DNA from: Friedmanniella luteola
GTDB lineage: Bacteria; Actinomycetota; Actinomycetes; Propionibacteriales; Propionibacteriaceae
Length of the DNA stretch: 64,000 nt
Direction of reading: 5' to 3'
Assembly: GCF_900105065.1 (NCBI RefSeq)
Contig: NZ_LT629749.1
Coordinates: 2,418,001 to 2,482,000 of the forward strand
Part shown: positions 55,025 to 64,000 of the stretch, in pieces
Layout of the letters: every line of letters begins with the position of its first letter
How positions within the stretch are numbered: the stretch's first letter is position 1
Made by a program: the position numbers and the translations under genes
The notes under the pieces: generated by a model
Seen by the model: the letters and a program-made list of their open reading frames with translations, nothing else
Told to the model about the DNA's origin: nothing
Database searches by the model: none

Positions 55025-56302
55025 TCACCGCCGTTCCGGCTCGTCGGTGCTGGCCCGGTACCCCGGCTCCGGGACGGTCGCCCCGCCGGTGTCGAACACC
55101 TCGAGGGCCAGCAGCCGGGCCCCGGCGCCCACCGTCTCCACCTCCAGCACGGCCGCGCTGACGGCCGGCACGGCGTGCACCCGCTGCTGCCCGACGGTCC
55201 GGCCCTCGGCCAGCACCGCGCTCCGGTGGCGCACCACGTGCCGCTCGACGCGCTGACCCTCGCGGTAGTCCTCGCGCAGCCGCAGGTGGTCCAGCGAGAC
55301 CTCGCCCGGCAGCCGTCCCCGCCAGGTGCGCCGGTCGCCGTCCTCGGTCACCAGCTCCAGCGTGGCCGTCACGGGGCGGCCGAAGCGCCGGTCGAGCTCC
55401 GCACGCCAGGCCCGCAGGCGTGCGACGTCGGCGTCCGGCACGCGGCCCCGGGTGTCCGGCGGCACGTTCAGCAGCAGGTTCGTCCCGCGGCCGACCGAGC
55501 GGTAGTGGACGGCGAGCAGGTGGTCGAGGGACTTCGGCTCGTCGTCGGCCGCCCAGAACCAGCCCCGGCGCAGGGAGACGTCGCACTCCGGCGGCAGGTA
55601 GCGGGGCCGGGCCAGCCCGGTGACGTCGTCGTCGTAGCTGTTGAGCTCGGTGCGGTCGGTGACGTAGTGCACGGGGTCACCGGCCAGCCCGTCCTCGTTG
55701 CCCACCCAGCGGATCGTCGGCCGGCCCATGTTGAAGACCATGGCGTCGGGCTGGGTCTCCTCGACCACGGCCATGATCGCGTCCCAGGCGTAGACCCGGC
55801 CGGCCGAGCCGGCGCCGTCGAACCAGATCTCGCCGAGGCGCCCGTACCGCGTGCACAGCTCGCGCAGCTGGGCCGTGTAGAAGGCGTCGTAGGCGGCGGG
55901 GTCGGCGTAGCGGGGCTCGTGCCGGTCCCAGGGTGAGAGGTAGACGCCGAAGGCCAGCCCGGCGGCCCGGCAGGCGTCGGCCACCTCACCCACCAGGTCC
56001 CCGCGGCCGGCCCGCCAGGGCGACGAGGCCACGGAGTAGTCGGTCGTCGCCGTCGGCCACAGGCAGAACCCGTCGTGGTGCTTGGCCGTCAGCACCAGGT
56101 AGCGGGCGCCCATCTCCTGCGCCACCGCCACCCACTGGCCCGCGTCGAGGTCGCTCGGGGCGAAGCTGGCCGCCGGCAGGGTGCCGTCCGACCACTCGCA
56201 CCCGGCGAAGGTGTTGACGCCCACGTGCACGAACATCCCCAGCTCGAGCTGCTGCCAGGCCAGCTGGGCCGCACTCGGTCTGAGCTCGTCCACCGCCCTC
56301 AC
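55025..56302 (-). CDS. Alpha-L-fucosidase (GH29)
   Basis: The protein has 425 residues. GH29 features: GMFVHVGVNTFAG near the start, LVLTAKHHDGFCLWPT, VYLSPWDRHEP and the nucleophile Asp in EIWFDGAGS. The N-terminal ~320 residues form the catalytic barrel and the last ~100 a beta-sandwich. No signal peptide is present, so it probably acts on imported oligosaccharides or glycosides in the cytoplasm. The acid/base residue cannot be fixed by eye. GTG 56302 was chosen; GTG 56293 is also possible. It is divergent from the PhyH gene at 56366. Confidence 0.88.
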   Translation of the reverse strand: MRAVDELRPSAAQLAWQQLELGMFVHVGVNTFAGCEWSDGTLPAASFAPSDLDAGQWVAVAQEMGARYLVLTAKHHDGFCLWPTATTDYSVASSPWRAGRGDLVGEVADACRAAGLAFGVYLSPWDRHEPRYADPAAYDAFYTAQLRELCTRYGRLGEIWFDGAGSAGRVYAWDAIMAVVEETQPDAMVFNMGRPTIRWVGNEDGLAGDPVHYVTDRTELNSYDDDVTGLARPRYLPPECDVSLRRGWFWAADDEPKSLDHLLAVHYRSVGRGTNLLLNVPPDTRGRVPDADVARLRAWRAELDRRFGRPVTATLELVTEDGDRRTWRGRLPGEVSLDHLRLREDYREGQRVERHVVRHRSAVLAEGRTVGQQRVHAVPAVSAAVLEVETVGAGARLLALEVFDTGGATVPEPGYRASTDEPERR

Positions 56303-56365
56303 GGTAGCGGCCCCCGGCGCCGGGTTAGGTTGACGACATCAGGTCGACGACGACAGGAGGGGACG

Positions 56366-57229
56366 ATGACGCTCACCGAGATGCGTCCGAGCGGCGCGCC
56401 GCCGGTGCCACCCGGGACCGATCCCGAGACCGCAGCCGTGGTCGAGGCGCTCTACACCGACGGGATCGCGGCCCTCAAGGGCGCGTTCAGCCGCGACTGG
56501 GCCGCGCAGATGGGCGAGGACATCGAGACCGCCTTCGCCGAGGCGCGGAGCCGGGAGAACGGGGCGGTGGGCCGCGGGCCGAACCGCTACTACGTGGAGA
56601 TCCACCCGGAGCAGCTGCGCGGGTTCGTGGACCTGGTGGACCACCCGTGGGTCCGCTCGGTGGCCACGGCGGTGCTGGGTCCGGAGTACGAGATCGTCGA
56701 GGTGGGCTTCGACATCCCGTTCGCGGGCGCCATGAACCAGCCCTGGCACCGGGACTTCCCGATGCCCGACCAGACCCGCACCGAGGGGCGGCTGACCTCG
56801 CTGGCCTTCAACCTGACCGCGGTAGACACCACCGAGGACATGGGACCGTTCGAGATCGCACCGGGCACGCAGTGGGACTGGTCGGAGGAGTTCGACCACG
56901 GCATGTTCCCGCCGAAGTCGATGTATCCCCGCTACGCCGAGCGGGCCGTCCGGAAGTACCCGCAGAGGGGTGACCTGTCGGTCCGCTCCGCCCTCACCAT
57001 CCACCGGGGCACGGAGAACCGCTCGCAGCTGTCCCGGCCGGTGCTGGTGCTGGGCCTCGACGCCCCGGGGGCGGGCAACGCCGAGCACCACGACCTCGCC
57101 GTCACCCGCGACTACCACGCTGCGCTCCCGCAGCGGGTCCGGGACCACCTGCGCTGCCCCGTGGTGGACCAGCTGACCCCGATCACCCAGAAGCACACGA
57201 TCGAAGGGCTGGTGATGGGCGAGCCCTGA
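56366..57229 (+). CDS. Phytanoyl-CoA dioxygenase (PhyH)-family protein
   Basis: The protein has 287 residues. The 2-oxoglutarate/Fe(II) dioxygenase ligands appear as H-x-D in QPWHRDFPMPD and a distal His in TIHRGTENRS, followed by Arg residues that could bind 2-oxoglutarate. PhyH-type enzymes hydroxylate lipids, amino acids, solutes or natural products; the substrate is unknown here. AGGAGGGG precedes ATG 56366 by a few bases, a strong ribosome binding site. It is divergent from the fucosidase and convergent with ligA (nine bases apart). Confidence 0.82.
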   Translation: MTLTEMRPSGAPPVPPGTDPETAAVVEALYTDGIAALKGAFSRDWAAQMGEDIETAFAEARSRENGAVGRGPNRYYVEIHPEQLRGFVDLVDHPWVRSVATAVLGPEYEIVEVGFDIPFAGAMNQPWHRDFPMPDQTRTEGRLTSLAFNLTAVDTTEDMGPFEIAPGTQWDWSEEFDHGMFPPKSMYPRYAERAVRKYPQRGDLSVRSALTIHRGTENRSQLSRPVLVLGLDAPGAGNAEHHDLAVTRDYHAALPQRVRDHLRCPVVDQLTPITQKHTIEGLVMGEP

Positions 57230-57238
57230 GCGCCCGTG

Positions 57239-59578
<2,340 letters not shown>

Positions 59579-59624
59579 TTAACGTCCGCCGCCCACAGTT
59601 CCGGGGCGCCGCGGGGACCGGGCC

Positions 59625-60026
59625 TCAGGCGGCCGTCGACCCCGTGCCGGTGCGGCGCGCGGGCGCCGGCAGCAGCCGCCAGGTGTAGGAGCAGTAGGTG
59701 GTGACGCCGCAGAGGAACAGCACGCCGAAGAAGACGTGGCCGCCGCGGATGCCGGCGAAGCCGAGGCTGAGCTGGATCACCGAGGCGATCACCAGGGCGA
59801 CGGGCAGGAAGAAGATCCAGCCCGGCCCGCCGGCCCGCCGCGACGTCAGCCCGAACACGGCGGCGAGGACGGACAGCACGACCACCGCGAAGGCGTTCGT
59901 GGTGTGGGCGACCAGCAGCCCCCGCGACCCCTCGTCGAGGAAGCCCGACCCGAGGCCCGCCTGGCCCACGGCGAAGGCGAGCAGGATGGTGGACAGGATG
60001 CGGAGCTGCTTGGTCTGCACGGCCAC
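59625..60026 (-). CDS. Four-TM membrane protein, unknown function
   Basis: The protein has 133 residues with four hydrophobic segments (about 10-25, 42-60, 70-88 and 97-112). A charged start MAVQTKQLRIL and a basic C-terminal tail (RLLPAPARRTGTG) frame them. I do not recognise the family with confidence. It lies between the methionine-synthase-like gene and ligA on the same strand, 46 nt after the former, and so is probably co-transcribed with it. Confidence 0.65.
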   Translation of the reverse strand: MAVQTKQLRILSTILLAFAVGQAGLGSGFLDEGSRGLLVAHTTNAFAVVVLSVLAAVFGLTSRRAGGPGWIFFLPVALVIASVIQLSLGFAGIRGGHVFFGVLFLCGVTTYCSYTWRLLPAPARRTGTGSTAA

Positions 60027-60072
60027 ATCATGCCCCAGGCGCGCCGCCCGGACGGTGCGCCGGAGCCGCGCG

Positions 60073-61080
60073 TCAGTCGGCGAGCTGCTCGGTGACGATC
60101 CCGGCGGCGGTGCGCACGGTGCGCAGCGCCGTCACGGCCTCGCCGACGGTGGCCCCGGCCAGTCCGCAGGCCGGCGTCAGCACCAGCCGCGAGGTCAGCA
60201 GTCCGGGGTCGAGGCCCAGGGCACGGAGGGGGGCCAGCGCCCGGCGGGCCACCTCGTCGGCACCCGGTGCGCGGTCGGTGGGCAGCGCCCCGAGCCAGAG
60301 GTCGAGGCCCAGCTCCATCCCCGTGCCCAGGGCGTCCCAGTCGGCGCGGACCAGCTGGTCGAGGTCGAGGGACACGCCGGCCACCCCGGCCCCGCGCAGC
60401 AGGTCGACGGGCAGCCCGGCGGCGCAGCAGTGCACGACGACCGGGGTGCCGGCCAGCCGCTCCACGACGTGCTCGACGGCTCCGCTGAGCTCGGGCAGGT
60501 CGACGACGCGGTGCCGGGAGAACCCGCTGGCCGTGGGGACGCCGCCGGTCATCACGGCGGGCAGCATCGGCTCGTCGAGCTGCACCCGGAGCTCCAGCGC
60601 GGGCAGCCGGCGGGCGAGCTCGGCGACCAGGTCGGCCAGCCCCTCGGCGAGGGACTGAGCGAGGTCGCGCCGGGCACCGGAGTCGGCGAGCACGCGGTCG
60701 CCGCGCGGCCGCTCCATCATCGCGGCCAGCGTCCAGGGCCCGGCGACGGAGAGCTTGTAGGGGCCGGCGTAGTCCTGGGCCTGCTCCTCGAGCACGTCGA
60801 GGTCGGACCGCAGCGCCGACCGGGCGGCGCGGTGGTCGCGCCCCGAGGCGTCGGTCAGCCGCCAGCCGGCGGGCTGCAGGTCGACGGCCAGCCCGGAGAG
60901 CAGGGCGGTGCTGCGACCCACCAGCTGGGCGTGGGCGCCGCGGCCCGGCAGCTCGGGCAGGTAGGGCAGGTCGGGGCACTCGGCGAACGCGATCTTCACC
61001 GCGTCGGCGACGTCGGTCCCGGGCCACGAGCCGATGCCCGTGCTCGGGACGGGGGTGACCTCGTCCGCCGGGCTGCTCAC
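60073..61080 (-). CDS. Cobalamin-independent methionine synthase-like protein (MetE C-terminal domain)
   Basis: The protein has 335 residues, less than half of MetE. Features of the MetE C-terminal barrel: [10 protein letters not shown] at the start, [33 protein letters not shown] with a possible zinc His-x-Cys, and [10 protein letters not shown] related protein (Rv3015c) lies between mnmA and ligA in mycobacteria, as here. Whether it is a methionine synthase is doubtful because the N-terminal domain is absent; it may act on another methyl donor. The GTG at 61078-61080 overlaps the mnmA stop (GTGA). Confidence 0.82.
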   Translation of the reverse strand: MSSPADEVTPVPSTGIGSWPGTDVADAVKIAFAECPDLPYLPELPGRGAHAQLVGRSTALLSGLAVDLQPAGWRLTDASGRDHRAARSALRSDLDVLEEQAQDYAGPYKLSVAGPWTLAAMMERPRGDRVLADSGARRDLAQSLAEGLADLVAELARRLPALELRVQLDEPMLPAVMTGGVPTASGFSRHRVVDLPELSGAVEHVVERLAGTPVVVHCCAAGLPVDLLRGAGVAGVSLDLDQLVRADWDALGTGMELGLDLWLGALPTDRAPGADEVARRALAPLRALGLDPGLLTSRLVLTPACGLAGATVGEAVTALRTVRTAAGIVTEQLAD

Positions 61081-62150
61081 GCCGCGGTACCGGCGATGGT
61101 GGCGCCGCCGACGACGCGGGTGCCCTCGTAGAGGACGACGGCCTGGCCCGGCGCGACCCCGGGGGCCGGCTGGTCGAGGGTGACCTCGACGCGGTCGGCC
61201 TGCAGCAGTGCGGAGGCGGGCAGCGCCGCACCGTGCGCCCGGACCTGCACGTGCCCCCGCCACGGACCCAGCGGGGCCGGACCCGCCCAGCTGGGCCGCC
61301 GGGCGTCGAGGCGGCGGACGCCCAGCGACTCCTGCGACCCGACGGTGACCGTGCCGGTGACCGGGGAGAGGTCGAGGACGTAGCGCGGCTTGCCGTCGGC
61401 CGCGGGCACGCCCAGCCTGAGGCCGCGACGCTGGCCGATGGTGAAGTGGTGGGTGCCGTCGTGGTCCCCGACCGGCGTGCCGTCCTCGTCCACCACGGCG
61501 CCCGGGCGGCGGCCCAGCCGGGCGTCGAGGAAGCCCGCGGTGTCGCCGTCGGGGATGAAGCAGATGTCGTGGCTGTCGGGCTTGGCCGCGACGGACAGCC
61601 CGCGGCGCTCGGCCTCCCGGCGCACCTCGGGCTTGGGGGTGTCGCCGAGCGGGAAGACCGACCGCGCGATCTGCTCGGCGCTGAGCACCCCGAGGACGTA
61701 GGACTGGTCCTTCGCCGCGTCGACCGCGCGGTGCAGCTCGGGCCCGTCGGGGCCGGCCGCCAGCCGGGCGTAGTGGCCGGTGCAGACCGCGTCGAAGCCG
61801 AGGGCGAGGCCGCGGTCCAGGACGGCGGCGAACTTGATCTTCTCGTTGCAGCGCAGGCAGGGGTTCGGCGTCCGGCCCGCGGCGTACTCGGCGACGAAGT
61901 CGTCGACGACGTCCGCGGCGAAGCGGTCGGAGAGGTCCCAGACGTAGAAGGGGATGCCGAGCCGGTCGGCGGCCCGTCGGGCGTCGTGGGCGTCCTCGCG
62001 GGAGCAGCAGCCGCGGGCGCCGGAGCGGAACGACTGCGGGTTCTTGGACAGCGCCAGGTGCACCCCGGTGACGTCGTGGCCGGCGTCGACGGCGCGCGCG
62101 GCGGCGACGGCGGAGTCGACCCCGCCGGACATGGCCGCCAGCACCTTCAT
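61077..62150 (-). CDS. mnmA: tRNA-specific 2-thiouridylase
   Basis: The protein has 357 residues. The PP-loop is AMSGGVDSA (6-14) and the catalytic cysteines are C98 (TPNPCLRC) and C197 (HDICFIP), with [13 protein letters not shown] after them. It thiolates U34 of Lys, Glu and Gln tRNAs using sulfur passed from the cysteine desulfurase encoded directly upstream. ATG 62150 was chosen over an upstream in-frame start because the conserved protein begins [10 protein letters not shown] and a GGGGGAGGGGG stretch precedes it. Overlaps the MetE-like gene (GTGA). Confidence 0.96.
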   Translation of the reverse strand: MKVLAAMSGGVDSAVAAARAVDAGHDVTGVHLALSKNPQSFRSGARGCCSREDAHDARRAADRLGIPFYVWDLSDRFAADVVDDFVAEYAAGRTPNPCLRCNEKIKFAAVLDRGLALGFDAVCTGHYARLAAGPDGPELHRAVDAAKDQSYVLGVLSAEQIARSVFPLGDTPKPEVRREAERRGLSVAAKPDSHDICFIPDGDTAGFLDARLGRRPGAVVDEDGTPVGDHDGTHHFTIGQRRGLRLGVPAADGKPRYVLDLSPVTGTVTVGSQESLGVRRLDARRPSWAGPAPLGPWRGHVQVRAHGAALPASALLQADRVEVTLDQPAPGVAPGQAVVLYEGTRVVGGATIAGTAA

Positions 62151-62281
62151 GCCGCCCCCTCCCCCGCCCGGTACGGCCCGGGCGGCGTCCAGTCTGCCAG
62201 GTCCGCCGACCCGTGCTGCACCGCGCGTGCGTGACCTCGCGAGGTGCACTCGCCAGGCGAAGTCCCCACGCTGTGCGGGTC

Positions 62282-63445
62282 TCAGGCGAACGCGGCCGCG
62301 GCGCGGGCCCGGTCGACGGCCTCGGGCAGCACCCTGAGCACGGCGGTGACGTCGGCCCGCGTGCTGCCGCGGCCGAGGGAGAAGCGGACCGAGGAGCGGG
62401 CGGCGTCGTCGTCGAGGCCCATCGCGGTGAGGACGTGGCTGGGTCGGGTGACCCCGGCGGAGCAGGCCGAACCCGCCGAGCAGTCGAACCCGGCGGCGTC
62501 CAGCACCATGAGGACGGCGTCGGCCGCCGAGCCGGGGAAGGCGAGGTTGGTCACCCCGGGCAGCGACCGCTCCGGGTCGAGGGTGCCGCGCAGCACCGCG
62601 CCCGGGACGGCGGCCAGCACGCCCGCGACGAGCTCGGCCCGCAGCGCCCGCAGCCGGGCCTCCTCGGCCGCGAGGTCGGCGACGGCGACGTCGACCGCGG
62701 CGGCGAACGCGGCCACGGCGGCGACGTCGAACGTCCCGGAGCGGACGTCGCGCTCCTGGCCGCCGCCGTGCTGGACGGCCGCCAGCGGCGCACCCCGCCG
62801 CGCCAGCAGGGCGCCGACGCCGACGGGTCCGCCCAGCTTGTGCGCCGTGAACGTCATCAGGTCCAGCCCGCTGGCGGCGAAGTCGACCGCGACGTGCCCC
62901 ACGGCCTGCACGGCGTCGCTGTGCGAGACCGCACCGACCTCGGCGGCCCGCCGGGCGACCGCGGCCAGGGGCTGGCGGGTGCCGACCTCGTTGTTGGCCG
63001 CCATCACCGACACGACGGCGGTGCGCTCGTCGACGCCGGCGGCCACCGCGTCCTCGCTCACCCGGCCCGTCGCGTCGACCGGCAGCAGCACCGCCGTGGC
63101 GCCCTCGGCCGCGGCCAGCCAGGCGGCGGAGTCCAGCACGGCGTGGTGCTCGACGGCGGAGGTGACCACCCGGTCCCGGCCCCGGTCGCGGCGGGCGAAC
63201 CAGGCGCCCTTGACGGCCAGGTTGTCGCTCTCGGTGCCACCGGAGGTGAAGATGACCTCGACCGGGTCGGCCCCGACCCGGGCGGCCAGCAGCTCGCGGG
63301 CGTCCTCGACGACGCGTCGGGCGGCCCGACCGGAGCCGTGCGCCGCGGAGGCGTTGCCCACCCGCGTCAGCTCGGCGGTCAGCGCGGCCACGGCCTCCGG
63401 CACCATCGGCGTCGTGGCCGCGTGGTCCAGGTAGATCCGGCTCAT
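62282..63445 (-). CDS. Cysteine desulfurase (IscS/NifS-like)
   Basis: The protein has 387 residues. Class V aminotransferase features: YLDHAATTP at the start, [15 protein letters not shown], the PLP lysine K203 in TAHKLGG, and the active-site C328 in GSACSAG. It takes sulfur from cysteine and passes it to MnmA downstream (132 nt away) and perhaps other acceptors. A TACGCT hexamer (63476-63471, minus) sits between two CCCGGG blocks upstream of the ATG, so it probably has its own promoter. Confidence 0.95.
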   Translation of the reverse strand: MSRIYLDHAATTPMVPEAVAALTAELTRVGNASAAHGSGRAARRVVEDARELLAARVGADPVEVIFTSGGTESDNLAVKGAWFARRDRGRDRVVTSAVEHHAVLDSAAWLAAAEGATAVLLPVDATGRVSEDAVAAGVDERTAVVSVMAANNEVGTRQPLAAVARRAAEVGAVSHSDAVQAVGHVAVDFAASGLDLMTFTAHKLGGPVGVGALLARRGAPLAAVQHGGGQERDVRSGTFDVAAVAAFAAAVDVAVADLAAEEARLRALRAELVAGVLAAVPGAVLRGTLDPERSLPGVTNLAFPGSAADAVLMVLDAAGFDCSAGSACSAGVTRPSHVLTAMGLDDDAARSSVRFSLGRGSTRADVTAVLRVLPEAVDRARAAAAFA

Positions 63446-63490
63446 GCTGTCCTCCCGCTCGGTCCCGGGCAGCGTAGTCCCGGGGCCCGC

Positions 63491-64000
63491 TCAGCCCTTC
63501 CGGGCGGCCACCGCGGCGGCGACGGCGGGCAGCACCTGGTGCAGGTCGCCCACCACCCCCAGGTCCGCGAGGGCGAAGATCGGCGCCTCGGCGTCCTTGT
63601 TCACCGCGACGACGGCCTTCGAGGTCTGCATGCCGGCCCGGTGCTGGATGGCCCCGGAGATGCCCGCCGCGATGTAGAGCTGCGGCGAGACGGTCTTGCC
63701 CGTCTGACCCACCTGGTAGGCGTGCGGGTACCAGCCGGAGTCGACGGCGGCCCGGGAGGCGCCGACCGCCGCACCCAGGCTGTCGGCGAGCTGCTCGACG
63801 GGGGCGAAGTTCCCGCCGGTCCCCCGGCCGCCGGAGACGACGACGGCCGCCTCGGTCAGGCCCGGGCGCCCGCTGGCGGCCCGCGGCTCGACGCTGACGA
63901 TCCGCGCACCCTTGGCCGCGTCGGAGATGGTCACGGTGACCGGCTCCACGACGGGCGCGACGGGGGCCGGCTCGGGCGCGACGGCGTTGGGCTTCACGGT
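63491..64000 (-). CDS. etfA: Electron transfer flavoprotein alpha subunit, C-terminal part, partial
   Basis: The gene starts beyond the window; 169 codons are visible. The FAD-binding end of EtfA is clear: [57 protein letters not shown] (in parts) and [14 protein letters not shown] [11 protein letters not shown]. It accepts electrons from acyl-CoA dehydrogenases together with EtfB. It lies upstream of the cysteine desulfurase on the same strand, as in mycobacteria (fixB then iscS). Confidence 0.95.
   Translation of the reverse strand, partial: TVKPNAVAPEPAPVAPVVEPVTVTISDAAKGARIVSVEPRAASGRPGLTEAAVVVSGGRGTGGNFAPVEQLADSLGAAVGASRAAVDSGWYPHAYQVGQTGKTVSPQLYIAAGISGAIQHRAGMQTSKAVVAVNKDAEAPIFALADLGVVGDLHQVLPAVAAAVAARKG

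Overview
This is a very GC-rich chromosomal segment with many GTG starts and start/stop overlaps of the GTGA or ATGA type. The gene content points to an actinobacterium, most likely of the Geodermatophilaceae/Frankiales type. The clues are a HemD fused to a winged-helix domain, HGxxPAAW and Trp-associated membrane proteins in the trp operon, GatCAB, and an actinobacterial exonuclease/polymerase. That placement is inferred from gene content; no marker gene is present to prove it. I see no phage, insertion sequence, CRISPR array, rRNA or tRNA. This is mainly core chromosome with small accessory patches.

Layout, left to right. (1) 1-5.6 kb: the end of a uroporphyrinogen methyltransferase coupled to HemD-wHTH, a small membrane protein, a DUF5872 protein, a broken YidC-like insertase gene with a DUF6412 gene, and an FAD monooxygenase. 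(2) 5.3-10.1 kb: a family A exonuclease/polymerase coupled to an Ada-like zinc protein, divergent from a three-gene ABC-2 exporter. (3) 10.2-19.9 kb: a secreted nuclease with three C-terminal repeats, a TetR/membrane-protein pair, and a phosphate-scavenging pair (alkaline phosphatase and 5'-nucleotidase), then a methyltransferase. (4) 20-35.2 kb, all minus strand: hisI-trpE-(membrane)-(HGxxPAAW)-trpC-trpB-trpA, then MauE-DsbA-lgt, then gltB-gltD. Here amino-acid synthesis is interleaved with envelope thiol and lipoprotein functions. (5) 35.2-42.9 kb: a predicted three-gene peptide-solute cluster, made of a GCS2/ATP-grasp fusion, an asparagine-synthase-type amidotransferase and an S9 peptidase. 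(6) 43-46.3 kb: gatC-gatA-gatB. (7) 46.4-57.2 kb: accessory genes (TetR/DUF4865, DUF1015, ACT protein, DedA-like, deacetylase, MFS exporter, xylulose-reductase-like SDR, fucosidase, PhyH). (8) 57.2-64 kb: ligA, a membrane protein, a MetE-like protein, mnmA, cysteine desulfurase and the end of etfA. Parts 6 and 8, with the ACT gene of part 7, resemble the mycobacterial etfA-iscS-mnmA-ligA-ACT-gatCAB neighbourhood, loosened by inserted accessory genes.

The best candidate for an undescribed system is the cluster at 36.5-42.9 kb. It pairs a fused two-ligase protein with an amidotransferase of the N-acetylglutaminylglutamine-amide type and a peptidase. A glutamyl-peptide amide solute is the likely product, but that is inference.

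Non-coding structure is also rich. Several perfect stem-loops of 10-18 bp lie at convergent or operon ends and lack T-tracts. A 20-nt dispersed repeat core occurs three times, once inside the end of gatA. A 23-nt repeat occurs twice. Seven genes have a TAnnnT hexamer 6-8 nt before the start codon, which predicts leaderless mRNAs. Two TetR genes have visible operator-like palindromes.
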